NCBI GenBank assembly: GCA_004762155.1
Contig: SIHP01000001.1
Location: forward strand, 248,001-312,000
Origin: Flavobacteriaceae bacterium
Lineage (GTDB): Bacteria > Bacteroidota > Bacteroidia > Flavobacteriales > Flavobacteriaceae
DNA length: 64,000 nt
Direction of reading: 5' to 3'
Below, in pieces: positions 1-8,753 of the stretch; within the stretch, counting starts at the first letter, position 1; every line of letters begins with the position of its first letter. The position numbers were made by a program, and so were the translations under genes. The notes under the pieces are model-generated. The model was not told where the DNA came from, searched no databases, and saw only the letters and a list, made by a program, of their open reading frames with translations.

Positions 1-1041
1 TCTACAGAATTTGCATTGCGTTTGATGGGAGATGTTCAAGAATATTTTATCAACAAACAAGTTCGTAACTTCTATTCCGTTTCTATATCTGGTTATCATA
101 TTGCAGAAGCTGGTGCAAATCCAATTACGCAATTAGCCTTAACATTAGCAAACGGATTTACATATGTAGAATATTACTTATCAAGAGGAATGGATATTAA
201 TAAATTTGGCCCAAATTTATCGTTCTTTTTCTCTAACGGAATTGATCCTGAATATGCTGTTATTGGTCGTGTTGCTCGTAAAATATGGGCAAAAGCCATG
301 AAGTATAAATACAATGCAAACCCAAGAGCTCAAATGTTAAAATATCATATTCAAACTTCGGGTCGTTCTTTACATGCGCAAGAAATTGATTTTAATGATA
401 TCCGTACAACATTACAAGCTTTATATGCTATAAATGACAACTGTAACTCTTTACATACTAATGCTTATGATGAAGCTATTACTACTCCAACAGAAGAATC
501 TGTAAGAAGAGCAATGGCAATTCAATTAATCATCAATAAAGAGTTAGGTTTAGCCAAAAATGAAAACCCAATACAAGGTGCTTTTATTATTGAAGAATTA
601 ACCGATTTAGTTGAAGAAGCGGTTTTAAAGGAATTTGATAGAATAACTGATCGTGGTGGTGTTTTGGGTGCTATGGAAACTATGTACCAACGTTCTAAAA
701 TACAAGAAGAAAGTTTATATTATGAAACTTTAAAACATACAGGTGAATTTCCAATTATTGGTGTAAATACATTTTTAAGTTCTAAAGGTTCTCCTACTGT
801 TCAGCCAGCAGAAGTTATTCGTGCTACAGAAGAAGAAAAGCAATTTCAAATAAAAACAAAAGAAAGCCTTAATAAAGCTAAAGAATCAAATGTTGCTGAG
901 CACTTAGCTATTTTACAAGAAGCGGCTATTCAAAATGAAAATTTATTTGATAAATTAATGGAAGCAACAAAGTTTTGTTCTTTAGGACAAATTACTGAAG
1001 CCCTATTTGAAGTAGGCGGACAATACAGGAGGAATATGTAG
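1..1041 (+). CDS. Methylmalonyl-CoA mutase family, IcmF-like, C-terminal part
   Basis: The reading frame is open from base 1, so the 5' end lies outside the window. It is the C-terminal part of the substrate-binding TIM barrel of a B12-dependent acyl-CoA mutase: the [14 protein letters not shown] segment is typical of the family. The protein ends at [10 protein letters not shown] without a C-terminal B12-binding domain. In ordinary methylmalonyl-CoA mutase that domain is C-terminal, whereas in the fused isobutyryl-CoA mutase IcmF it is N-terminal with a G-protein domain in the middle, so IcmF is the better call. It would isomerise branched acyl-CoAs with adenosylcobalamin. The subtype rests on the C-terminus only. 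Confidence 0.85.
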   Translation, partial: STEFALRLMGDVQEYFINKQVRNFYSVSISGYHIAEAGANPITQLALTLANGFTYVEYYLSRGMDINKFGPNLSFFFSNGIDPEYAVIGRVARKIWAKAMKYKYNANPRAQMLKYHIQTSGRSLHAQEIDFNDIRTTLQALYAINDNCNSLHTNAYDEAITTPTEESVRRAMAIQLIINKELGLAKNENPIQGAFIIEELTDLVEEAVLKEFDRITDRGGVLGAMETMYQRSKIQEESLYYETLKHTGEFPIIGVNTFLSSKGSPTVQPAEVIRATEEEKQFQIKTKESLNKAKESNVAEHLAILQEAAIQNENLFDKLMEATKFCSLGQITEALFEVGGQYRRNM

Positions 1042-1135
1042 CAAATTATGTATACATCACTCTAAAACTAATTACAAATATTAATTTTACACTAAGTTTT
1101 TAGTGTATCGCTATTTTAGGGCGGGACATTTTAAT

Positions 1136-1172
1136 TAAAAAAGGTTTTCTAATTTTTAGAAAGCCTTTTTTT
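1136..1172 (+). terminator. Rho-independent terminator after the mutase gene
   Basis: The arms AAAGGTTTTCT and AGAAAGCCTTT pair (one G-U) around a short AT loop and are followed by a run of seven T. It lies about 100 bp after the mutase stop codon. Confidence 0.75.
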
Positions 1173-1316
1173 AAACCTAAAAACATTTATTAAAACAAAA
1201 AGGTAAAACCCCCTTAATGATTATTTTTTTTCCTGATTCAGTTTCAATAATTTTAATTAATTTAACACTTGAATTATACTAACTAACTAAACAAAGACAG
1301 CTTGTCTATTTTTGAG

Positions 1317-1685
1317 ATGAAAAACACGAATATAATTTTGTTAATCGTCCTGTGTATTATTGGGGTTACTAACCTAGTAAAAGTCTTTACACTTGACCAT
1401 AACTTAAAAGACGCTAAACTTTCCTTACAAACTGCACAAAACGAAATAAAAGACGCACAAAATCTAAATAGTGAAGCCCAACAGAAAATAAAAGACTTAA
1501 AAACTACGGTTGATAAATTTGAGCTTAAAAACCAAACATTACAATTAGAGATAGATTCTATTGTACTTGAAAAAAGAGCTAAAGCTCCTATTGATTGGGA
1601 AGATCGAGAAAACATCAAGAAAAAACAAAAAGAAATAAGTGATAGATTAACCTATTTAAGAGAAAAAGATGAAGAATTTGAATAA
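1317..1685 (+). CDS. Small membrane-anchored coiled-coil protein
   Basis: No family is recognised. The protein of about 122 residues starts with one hydrophobic helix (NIILLIVLCIIGVTNLV) and continues as a charged helix rich in K, E, Q and N, probably a coiled coil. I chose the ATG at 1317. An upstream TTG at 1302 would place the start inside a TATTTTTG promoter-like element (1307-1314). That element ends only two bases before the ATG, so the mRNA may be leaderless if the element is used. The 3' end overlaps the next gene by 17 bp, which suggests translational coupling and a joint envelope role. Confidence 0.7.
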   Translation: MKNTNIILLIVLCIIGVTNLVKVFTLDHNLKDAKLSLQTAQNEIKDAQNLNSEAQQKIKDLKTTVDKFELKNQTLQLEIDSIVLEKRAKAPIDWEDRENIKKKQKEISDRLTYLREKDEEFE

Positions 1686-2250
1686 TAAGCATACTATAAA
1701 ATTAAACCAATTATTTGCCATCCTAAGTTTTTTAATAATTGGGAATCTTTTTGCACAAAAACCCTTAGACACCTTAGTAATAGAAAAAGAATATATTCAC
1801 TCACGAAAAGCGCCTTTAAAAGTTGGAAAAGGGACATTTATAATTAACAAAGTAGATTCTCTTTACCTAGTAAATCAAATTAGGTTTAATTATTATGAAG
1901 AATTAAGGCAATTGGTAAAAGATGATGTAGACAAAGATGTTGAAAATATTGTTTTAAAGTACGAACAGATTGTTAAAGAAAATGATTTTTTGTTTGATCA
2001 ATTAGAACTAAAATGTAAATCACAATCAGCATTATATCAAAAAACAATTGATGAATTAAAATTATCTTTAAACGAAACAGATAGAACTTTAGATCTTTCA
2101 CAAAGATCACTTGAAAATGCAAATAACGCTATTGATTTGAGTATAAAACAGATTTCAAGTGCGCAGAAGAAGCAATTCTGGAAAAATTTTGGTCTTATTG
2201 GTGGTGGTGTTAGTATTGGTTTAATCGTTGGACTACTCATAGCTAATTAA
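1669..2250 (+). CDS. Exported coiled-coil protein with C-terminal membrane helix
   Basis: The family is unknown. The 193 residues show a signal-like hydrophobic stretch ending in LFAQ, then a mixed N-terminal domain, then a long helical region from about residue 70 to 165. A glycine-rich hydrophobic segment (GLIGGGVSIGLIVGLLIAN) closes the protein and would anchor it. The start codon lies inside the end of the preceding coiled-coil gene, so the two are very probably cotranscribed and coupled. The topology suggests a periplasmic coiled coil tethered to the inner membrane, which would fit a partner of the upstream protein; this is inference from topology. Confidence 0.75.
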   Translation: MKNLNNKHTIKLNQLFAILSFLIIGNLFAQKPLDTLVIEKEYIHSRKAPLKVGKGTFIINKVDSLYLVNQIRFNYYEELRQLVKDDVDKDVENIVLKYEQIVKENDFLFDQLELKCKSQSALYQKTIDELKLSLNETDRTLDLSQRSLENANNAIDLSIKQISSAQKKQFWKNFGLIGGGVSIGLIVGLLIAN

Positions 2251-2429
2251 AAAATATATTTTCAAAAAAAAAGAAACTCTATCGAACCTAACAGTTCTAT
2301 GGAGTTATCATTTTACAAATAACATAACATTAACAAAATTCGTTAAACAAAATATAAAAACTAGTACCTAAAGTTTCTAAACTACTATCAAATTACTTTT
2401 TTAAATATATTCATAAAAAATATAACCAA

Positions 2430-2918
2430 ATGAAAAAGCTAATTTCACTACTATTCCTTTTATCTTTCTGTAATATCTACGCACAATCATCTATATTTAA
2501 AAACGAATACAAAAGATTTAGTGAACTTATTAATTATACTCCAAAACCCTATAAATCAAAAGGTAAAATAAGTAAAACACCAGAAAGCTGGAATCCCGAA
2601 TTAAATACAATTTATTCTTTACGCCTTGCTTCTATTATTGTAAAGACAGGGAAACTACCTAAAACTGACATGAATTTATTAGAAGAAAAAATTAATGATT
2701 TAGCTATCTCTTTTTATCTTGAAAACAAACCTATTCTTATTGATTATTATGGAGGATATTCTGGTTGTATTAAATCACCTTTTGACACTATTACACATAA
2801 CAGCAAACAAGTTATTATCTTAAGATTCTGCCATACATGTACAGACAGAAGTGATGAGCTCTCTCAACTTATTGCTATTTTCAACAATAGAACAACAGCT
2901 TTAATCTCAAAAAACTAA
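2430..2918 (+). CDS. Hypothetical secreted protein
   Basis: The 162-residue product begins with a standard signal peptide (MKKLISLLFLLSFCNIYAQ). The mature part has no domain I recognise. It contains three cysteines near the C-terminus (SGCIK and FCHTC), and the CxxC-like pair could form a disulphide or bind a metal. The gene stands alone, with about 180 bp of AT-rich DNA before it and the MscS channel gene 68 bp after it on the same strand. A periplasmic or surface location is likely; the function is unknown. Confidence 0.75.
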   Translation: MKKLISLLFLLSFCNIYAQSSIFKNEYKRFSELINYTPKPYKSKGKISKTPESWNPELNTIYSLRLASIIVKTGKLPKTDMNLLEEKINDLAISFYLENKPILIDYYGGYSGCIKSPFDTITHNSKQVIILRFCHTCTDRSDELSQLIAIFNNRTTALISKN

Positions 2919-2986
2919 TCAGAATTATTCTTTTAAAATCTAAATAGAATTATTTAACTTTAGCAACTAAGGATAAAAAAATACAC

Positions 2987-3811
2987 ATGAAAGACATCAA
3001 TATAGAAAGTATTTTAAAGTTAATTCAAGAAAAAGCAATTTTATACGTACCTAAATTATTATTAGGTGGCCTTATTTTATGGGTTGGAATGAAACTTATT
3101 AATAGATTAGTTTCTTTTTTAGAAAAAATATTACTAAAAGCAGGATTTGATGACACTATTCGCCCTTTTTTAGTATCTATGTTAAACTTTGTTTTTAAAG
3201 GTGCTTTACTTTTAGTTGTTGCTTCTATTCTAGGTGTTGATTTGTCTAGCTTAGTTGCTTTATTAGCAGCTGTTGGTTTTGCAATTGGTATGGCTTTACA
3301 AGGAAGTTTAGGAAACTTTGCTTCAGGTATTTTAATTCTCACTCTAAAACCATACAAATCTGGAGATTGGATTCAAGTAGAAGATAAATTCGGAAAAGTA
3401 GATGAAATAGGAATTTTTAGCACCATAATTACATCACCAGGAAATAAGACATTAATTATTCCGAATTCCAAAATTACAGATGGAGTTGTAACTAACTACT
3501 CTAAAAAAGGGGTTGTTCGCTTGGAAATTAATGTTACGATGCCATATGCAGAAAGTTTTCCAAGAGTAAAATCTATTATAGAAAAAGCAATTTTAAGTGT
3601 ACCTAATATTTTAAATGAACCTGCTACAGAAATTGGTATTGAAAATTTCGATTCTCACAATGTTGAGATAACTGTTCGTCCATATGTAAATCCGGAGTTT
3701 TTCTGGCAAGTTACCTTTGATACACATGAAGCAATAAAAAAAGAATTTAGCGACAACAAGATACAAGTTGCTTATTCAGAAGGTATTGAATTAGGATCAA
3801 TAGGAAGTTAA
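2987..3811 (+). CDS. MscS-family small-conductance mechanosensitive channel
   Basis: The 274 residues match the length of E. coli MscS. There are three membrane helices, followed by the pore-lining TM3 rich in small residues (AAVGFAIGMALQGSLGNF, about residues 90-107). Next come the beta domain (SGDWIQVEDKFGKVDEIG) and the alpha/beta C-terminal domain. Such channels open under membrane tension and release solutes during hypo-osmotic shock. The following small secreted-protein gene starts 15 bp downstream and may share the transcript. Confidence 0.93.
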   Translation: MKDINIESILKLIQEKAILYVPKLLLGGLILWVGMKLINRLVSFLEKILLKAGFDDTIRPFLVSMLNFVFKGALLLVVASILGVDLSSLVALLAAVGFAIGMALQGSLGNFASGILILTLKPYKSGDWIQVEDKFGKVDEIGIFSTIITSPGNKTLIIPNSKITDGVVTNYSKKGVVRLEINVTMPYAESFPRVKSIIEKAILSVPNILNEPATEIGIENFDSHNVEITVRPYVNPEFFWQVTFDTHEAIKKEFSDNKIQVAYSEGIELGSIGS

Positions 3812-3826
3812 TTTCATCAAAAAAAT

Positions 3827-4285
3827 ATGCTAAAAATATTAGTTTCTATTTTACTTGGACTTTGTTTTTCTTTAAATTTAATTGCTCAAGATGGGTCGAA
3901 TATTAAATATTACAAACCAAATATGCTTGATTATAGCCTAATTGGAAAATCATGTTATATTGATATTGGAAAATTATCTTTCAATAAAAGATCAATTGAT
4001 ACCATTACTATAAATGTTCAAAGAAAACTCATGAAGTTTTATGAACATAGAGAAGATAACGGATTCAATAACTGGTTTAATAGCCAATATTTAATTCGCT
4101 TACCTGATTCTAAAGATTCAAAAACATTACTTAAAGATTCAAAAATTGACAGCTTAACAGACAACAAGATATACGTAACTAGCATACTATCTTATAATCA
4201 TTTAAAATTACCTTTAGATACAATTACAGTTTTTCAACACAACTATGATAAAAAAAACATAGCTGAAGTACTTATTAAGGAATAA
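3827..4285 (+). CDS. Hypothetical secreted protein downstream of MscS
   Basis: The 152-residue protein has a signal peptide (MLKILVSILLGLCFSLNLIAQ) and no recognised domain. It starts 15 bp after the channel gene, so the two are likely cotranscribed. The mature part is polar, alternates short beta-like segments with charged turns, and has a single cysteine. I cannot assign a function. A periplasmic or outer-surface location is the only inference from the sequence. Confidence 0.7.
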   Translation: MLKILVSILLGLCFSLNLIAQDGSNIKYYKPNMLDYSLIGKSCYIDIGKLSFNKRSIDTITINVQRKLMKFYEHREDNGFNNWFNSQYLIRLPDSKDSKTLLKDSKIDSLTDNKIYVTSILSYNHLKLPLDTITVFQHNYDKKNIAEVLIKE

Positions 4286-4407
4286 AAAAATAAAAACTCT
4301 TAGCTCCTTATTTTCTTAATACTTTTTTTAAAAGCATCATCTTTACGATGCAAGTATCGGAGGGTTTAATTAATTACTTACTAAGTCATTAATTTTCAAG
4401 ATTGGTT

Positions 4408-4647
4408 TTATTGTTTTTGTAACCAAACCCTAATTTCCTTTCGGAGTGAAACTTCAGGTTTTGGTAACGGAATTGTTTGTCCAAATTGTTTACTTCTTTT
4501 AAATTTTGAAAACGTAATTTTATGTTTTTTCCAAGCTTCAGGATACAATTCTAAAAATTTATTAAAAAAACTTTGTTCATTAACACTACCTTCTATTTTA
4601 GAAAGTACTTCTTTAAATTTTTGTTCTTGTTCAATAATCATTTTCAA
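4408..4647 (-). CDS. Small basic hypothetical protein
   Basis: The 79-residue protein has no signal peptide or membrane helix and is rich in lysine, aromatic residues and proline (for example SKFKRSKQFGQTIPLPKPE). Its composition and helix-like N-terminus suggest a small cytoplasmic, possibly nucleic-acid-binding protein, but no family is recognised. The start codon could be the first ATG or the one two codons later (MK-MIIEQEQ). It lies between convergent neighbours, in a stretch where nothing else is coding. Confidence 0.55.
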   Translation of the reverse strand: MKMIIEQEQKFKEVLSKIEGSVNEQSFFNKFLELYPEAWKKHKITFSKFKRSKQFGQTIPLPKPEVSLRKEIRVWLQKQ

Positions 4648-4755
4648 TACAGTTATTAACTTTTTTAGCTATTCTAAATAAGTGAATATTTGGTTTATTA
4701 CTCCGCTAAATATTTTTGCTTTAATTTTTAATCAATTGAAATTAATTAAAAATAA

Positions 4756-4790
4756 AAACCCTTAAGATTTTAAATTCTTAAGGCTTTTTT
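4756..4790 (-). terminator. Terminator of the YgiQ gene
   Basis: CCTTAAGA and TCTTAAGG form an 8-bp stem with an AT loop, flanked by T-rich sequence in both directions. It lies just after the stop codon of the minus-strand radical SAM gene. Confidence 0.7.
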
Positions 4791-4803
4791 ATAGTGAAGA
4801 AAA

Positions 4804-6834
4804 CTATCGTCTTCTCTTTTTCTTAAATCCTTTACTGTTTCTTCTAGGTTCTTTTACAGAAGCATCTTCATCAGAATTACTTTTAAAGTTGTTCTTTTTC
4901 TTTCCTATTCTTCTACCATCAATTCTTTTATTAGGAGTTTCTGTAACCGTATCATCAAAAGTATTCTTTGCTTTCCCTGGCTTATTTTTACGCCAAGAAG
5001 TATCGTTAGGCAATAGCTTCTTTAATAAATCTCCACGGCCAACTGAAGTTAACTTATCTTTAATCCACTGCCTGTTTTCCTTCTTATACCAAAAGAAAAA
5101 CTTATGTTGATCCTCTTTCTCTTTTTTAGTCTTAGGTGTTTTGGTTGGCTTTAAAGTATACGGATGATATCCACTATAATAAATAACCGTAGCAACTGTC
5201 ATTGGTGTTGGTGTAAAACCTTGCACTTGCTCTAACTGAAATCCCATGTCCTTAGTTTCTGCAGCTAAATTTGCCATATCTTCTGCTTCACAAGCAGGAT
5301 GACTTGAAATGAAATATGGAATCAATTGCAATTTCAATCGCTTTTTTACATTAATACGATCAAAACGATCTTTAAACATATGAAAATATTTAAAAGAAGG
5401 CTTACGCATTAATTTTAAAACAGGATCAGATGTATGTTCAGGTGCTACTTTTAAGCGACCAGAAACATGGTTTGTCATCACTTCTTCTGTATACGCATCT
5501 AACTCTTTCGGATCAGCATTTTTATTAAATTCAGGAACCAACATATCATGTCTAATTCCACTTCCTATAAAAGATTTTTTTACTTTCGGATGCGCATCTA
5601 CTGCTTTATATAAATCTGTTAATGGTTTATGAGAAGTATCTAAATTACTACAAATCACTGGTGAAATACAAGACGGAGCAACACACTTGTCGCAAATCGA
5701 TTGTATTTTTCCTTTCATTTTATACATATTTGCAGAAGGCCCTCCGATATCAGATAAATAACCTTTAAAATCATCCATCTGAGTTACTTTATCTACTTCT
5801 TTCAAAACAGATTCTTGACTACGACTTGCTATAAACTTTCCTTGATGTGCAGATATTGTACAAAAACTACATCCTCCAAAACATCCACGATGAACATTTA
5901 TAGAAAACTTAATCATTTCAAACGCAGGAATTGGTCCACGTTTATTGTACTTTGGATGTGGTAAACGTGTAAAAGGTAAATCAAAAGAACCATCAATTTC
6001 CTTTTCCGTCATTGTTGGATAAGGCGGATTAATAACCAATTGCTTCGCTCCTACTTTCTGAGAAATTCTTCTTGCATGTAATTTATTAGACTCTTGCTCA
6101 ATAACTTTAAAATTAGAGGCAAATGTTTTTTTATCTTTTAAACAAGCTTCATGAGAATTGATAGTAACATCTTCCCAATCTTTTACAACTGGTAATTTTT
6201 CATCTTTATTTAATAAAACAGCTGTTTGTTTAATGTTTTTTAAACTAGAAAACGGAACACCTTTTTGTAATAATTCTACAATTTCTCGCAAAGGCTGCTC
6301 CCCCATTCCATAAACCAACATATCTGCTTTAGAAGTTTCTAAAATTGTTGGTAATAATTTATCCGACCAATAATCGTAATGAGTTACACGTCTTAAAGAA
6401 GCTTCAATTCCACCAATTAAAACAGGAACATCAGGAAATTTTTCTTTTAATATCTTAGAATAAACCGATGTTGCATAATCTGGTCTAAAACCTTTATCTC
6501 CATTTGGAGTATACGCATCTTTATCTCTTCGTTTTTTACTTGCAGTATAATTACTAACCATTGGATCCATACATCCACCAGTTGCAGCAAAGAACAAACG
6601 AGGTTTTCCTAACTTTTCAAAATCTTGTAAGTTATCGTTTACACTTGGTTGCGGTACAATAGCAACTCGCAATCCATAACTTTCTAAAATTCGTCCAATT
6701 ACGGCAGGTCCAAAAGATGGATGATCTACATAAGCATCTCCACTAAATAAAATTACATCTAGTTCTTCCCAACCACGAAGCTTAACTTCCTTATTTGTAG
6801 TAGGTAACCAATCTGAAGTACGTCTAATTCTCAT
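4804..6834 (-). CDS. YgiQ-family radical SAM protein
   Basis: This is a radical SAM enzyme of the UPF0313/YgiQ family. The N-terminus SDWLPTT...DVILFSGDAYVDHPSFG is diagnostic, and the cluster motif GCFGGCSFC (CxxxCxxC) sits near the middle. A second cysteine group (CDKCVAPSC) may bind another cluster. The C-terminal tail of about 70 residues is very basic (KKKNNFK, GFKKKRRR) and is likely disordered. The biochemical role of the family is not well defined. I start at MRIRRTSDWLP (6834): the alternative ATG at 6864 lies upstream of a TACCTTTG element (6848-6841 on this strand), so it would precede the likely transcription start. Confidence 0.9.
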   Translation of the reverse strand: MRIRRTSDWLPTTNKEVKLRGWEELDVILFSGDAYVDHPSFGPAVIGRILESYGLRVAIVPQPSVNDNLQDFEKLGKPRLFFAATGGCMDPMVSNYTASKKRRDKDAYTPNGDKGFRPDYATSVYSKILKEKFPDVPVLIGGIEASLRRVTHYDYWSDKLLPTILETSKADMLVYGMGEQPLREIVELLQKGVPFSSLKNIKQTAVLLNKDEKLPVVKDWEDVTINSHEACLKDKKTFASNFKVIEQESNKLHARRISQKVGAKQLVINPPYPTMTEKEIDGSFDLPFTRLPHPKYNKRGPIPAFEMIKFSINVHRGCFGGCSFCTISAHQGKFIASRSQESVLKEVDKVTQMDDFKGYLSDIGGPSANMYKMKGKIQSICDKCVAPSCISPVICSNLDTSHKPLTDLYKAVDAHPKVKKSFIGSGIRHDMLVPEFNKNADPKELDAYTEEVMTNHVSGRLKVAPEHTSDPVLKLMRKPSFKYFHMFKDRFDRINVKKRLKLQLIPYFISSHPACEAEDMANLAAETKDMGFQLEQVQGFTPTPMTVATVIYYSGYHPYTLKPTKTPKTKKEKEDQHKFFFWYKKENRQWIKDKLTSVGRGDLLKKLLPNDTSWRKNKPGKAKNTFDDTVTETPNKRIDGRRIGKKKNNFKSNSDEDASVKEPRRNSKGFKKKRRR

Positions 6835-6840
6835 ATTTTG

Positions 6841-6848
6841 CAAAGGTA
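6841..6848 (-). promoter_or_regulatory. Bacteroidota -7 promoter element (TACCTTTG)
   Basis: On the minus strand TACCTTTG matches the TAnnTTTG consensus and ends 6 nt before the ATG at 6834. It supports the shorter YgiQ start and implies a very short leader. No well-placed -33 TTG was found. Confidence 0.5.
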
Positions 6849-6925
6849 CAGCTTTTACAAACAATTATCCATCACTTCTTTACTTTTACTAGTTATTTTG
6901 TAGTTTTGCAGCCAAAAACAAAAAA

Positions 6926-8512
6926 ATGAAAAAAATTATTTTATTATTTATTGCTATCTTTTTATCTACAGCAATAAATGCTCAAGAATTTGAAGTTGTA
7001 AAAAGTGCTATTTTTAAAGACAAAAAGAAACATAGTTTTTTATCTTTTTCCTTAGATGACGGACAAGGTGGACTAATTACTATTAGAAAATATTTGGCTG
7101 GTTTTCCTGCTAAAACCATTAAAGGGTATTATATTCAACATTTTGATAAAAATTTAACCTTAAAAAAAGAATTTACTTACGAAGTAAAAAAGAATAGAAT
7201 AGAAAAAGCATTCATTAAAAATGGAAAAATCCATTTAATTGAATTTGAAAAAAATAAAAAAGAGAAGAAATTAATTTACACCGCTAAAGTTTCCAATCTA
7301 GATACTTTCGATTTTACTTCTAAAGAATTACTAAACATATCAGAAAGTAATATTAACAACTATCTTAAGCTAGCTAATTTTCCATTATTTTTTAAATATG
7401 ACACAAATGAAAGAGATAAAAATCATTTAGGTGAAGTTACCACATCTAAAAACAATAATTTTTTTGTAATTAATTTTGATTTTAAAGATAAAGACAAGGA
7501 GACTCATAAAGTTTTTGTTTTTAATCATAAGTTAGAAATGGTTTATGAAAAATTAATTATTAAAGACATAAAAGATCAATTGTTTAAATACAATAGTATA
7601 GATGTAGATGATGAAAATGGAACGTTATATTTCTTAGGGAAATCTTTCGAGAATAATTCTAAAAGAATTAAAAAAGATGGTAAAGCTAATTATCATTTTG
7701 AATTAAATAAAATTGATGCTAATGGAGAAAAAACAGTTAGTTTTAAAACTCCAGAAAGTTTTATTAGATCTTTATCTTTAGTTAAAAACAATAATCAAAT
7801 TTCTTGCGTAGGTTTTTACGGAAACAAAACAGAGCATAAATACAATGGTATTTGTTTATTCACTTTAAATCCAAACACATTAGAATTAGAAAGCAAAAAA
7901 CTTTCTCCTTTTTCTGAAAGTTTCATGGAAGATAAGTATGGTGATAATGAGAGAAAAAAGAAAAGGAAAAAGAAAAAAGGAATAAAAAATATTGTATTCA
8001 AAAGTCTTTTTTCTATGTCTAATGGCGATTTAATTATTAGTGCTGAAGAAGAATATATTACAACACATACTACTTATTCTGCTGATGGTAACTTTCGTAC
8101 AAGAACGATACATCACTTTGATGACATTTTAACTTTTAGACTAAATAAAGATGGAGATATCAAATGGGCTAGAAACATTAATAAAAACCAAACAGGGTTT
8201 TCTAATTCTTCTTTTACTCCAATATCTACAGAAAACACTTCTTGTTTTTTCATTAATTGTTCAGATAAAATAACAAAACTAGAAAATAATCGAATTCATT
8301 TTAGACAAACTTCTTCTAAAAAATCTAACTTATATTGTATATACATTAACAACGATGGAGAAATTGACTTTAAAAAACTTGTAGACGACAAAGATTCTAA
8401 GGTATTTTACAAGGTTAACAATGGTACTGTTTCAAAAAATAAAGATGAAGTTATTTTTCTAGGGAAAAGAAAGAAAAATTCTCAAATTATAAAAGTAAAA
8501 ATCAAAAGCTAA
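6926..8512 (+). CDS. Hypothetical secreted protein, possible beta-propeller
   Basis: The 528-residue product has a clear signal peptide (MKKIILLFIAIFLSTAINAQ). The mature protein is lysine-rich and shows repeated strand-turn patterns (for example GTLYFLGKSF, DEVIFLGKRKKN) that would suit a propeller-like fold, though no repeat family is certain. A strongly basic stretch (RKKKRKKKKG) lies near residue 345. A TAGTTTTG promoter element ends 17 nt before the start. The gene stands alone between YgiQ (divergent) and a terminator. The function is unknown. Confidence 0.8.
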   Translation: MKKIILLFIAIFLSTAINAQEFEVVKSAIFKDKKKHSFLSFSLDDGQGGLITIRKYLAGFPAKTIKGYYIQHFDKNLTLKKEFTYEVKKNRIEKAFIKNGKIHLIEFEKNKKEKKLIYTAKVSNLDTFDFTSKELLNISESNINNYLKLANFPLFFKYDTNERDKNHLGEVTTSKNNNFFVINFDFKDKDKETHKVFVFNHKLEMVYEKLIIKDIKDQLFKYNSIDVDDENGTLYFLGKSFENNSKRIKKDGKANYHFELNKIDANGEKTVSFKTPESFIRSLSLVKNNNQISCVGFYGNKTEHKYNGICLFTLNPNTLELESKKLSPFSESFMEDKYGDNERKKKRKKKKGIKNIVFKSLFSMSNGDLIISAEEEYITTHTTYSADGNFRTRTIHHFDDILTFRLNKDGDIKWARNINKNQTGFSNSSFTPISTENTSCFFINCSDKITKLENNRIHFRQTSSKKSNLYCIYINNDGEIDFKKLVDDKDSKVFYKVNNGTVSKNKDEVIFLGKRKKNSQIIKVKIKS

Positions 8513-8540
8513 AACACTTTTTTTGCTTTTTAAGTACACA

Positions 8541-8572
8541 AGGCTATTGTATAAATTACAATAGCTTTTTTA
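8541..8572 (+). terminator. Rho-independent terminator
   Basis: GCTATTGTA and TACAATAGC form a 9-bp stem with a 5-nt loop and are followed by six T. It lies about 30 bp after the stop codon of the secreted-protein gene. Confidence 0.8.
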
Positions 8573-8753
8573 TTTTTCAAGTTTATAACTAATCAGTTCA
8601 ATCACTATACTTTTTTCAAAAAGATTTACAATTAGATCTTGTTTTTTATCAATTGTTAAAAAACACAAAAACTCTTTAACATATAATTAAGAAAAGTCCT
8701 TTTAGTATTTAAGTAATTTCGGTTTTTTATTTCTCAACAAAGAACAACTCATA

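Noticed and set aside
1283..1618. 111-codon minus-strand ORF
   Set aside because: A Phe/Ser-rich complement of the coiled-coil gene on +; no start context.
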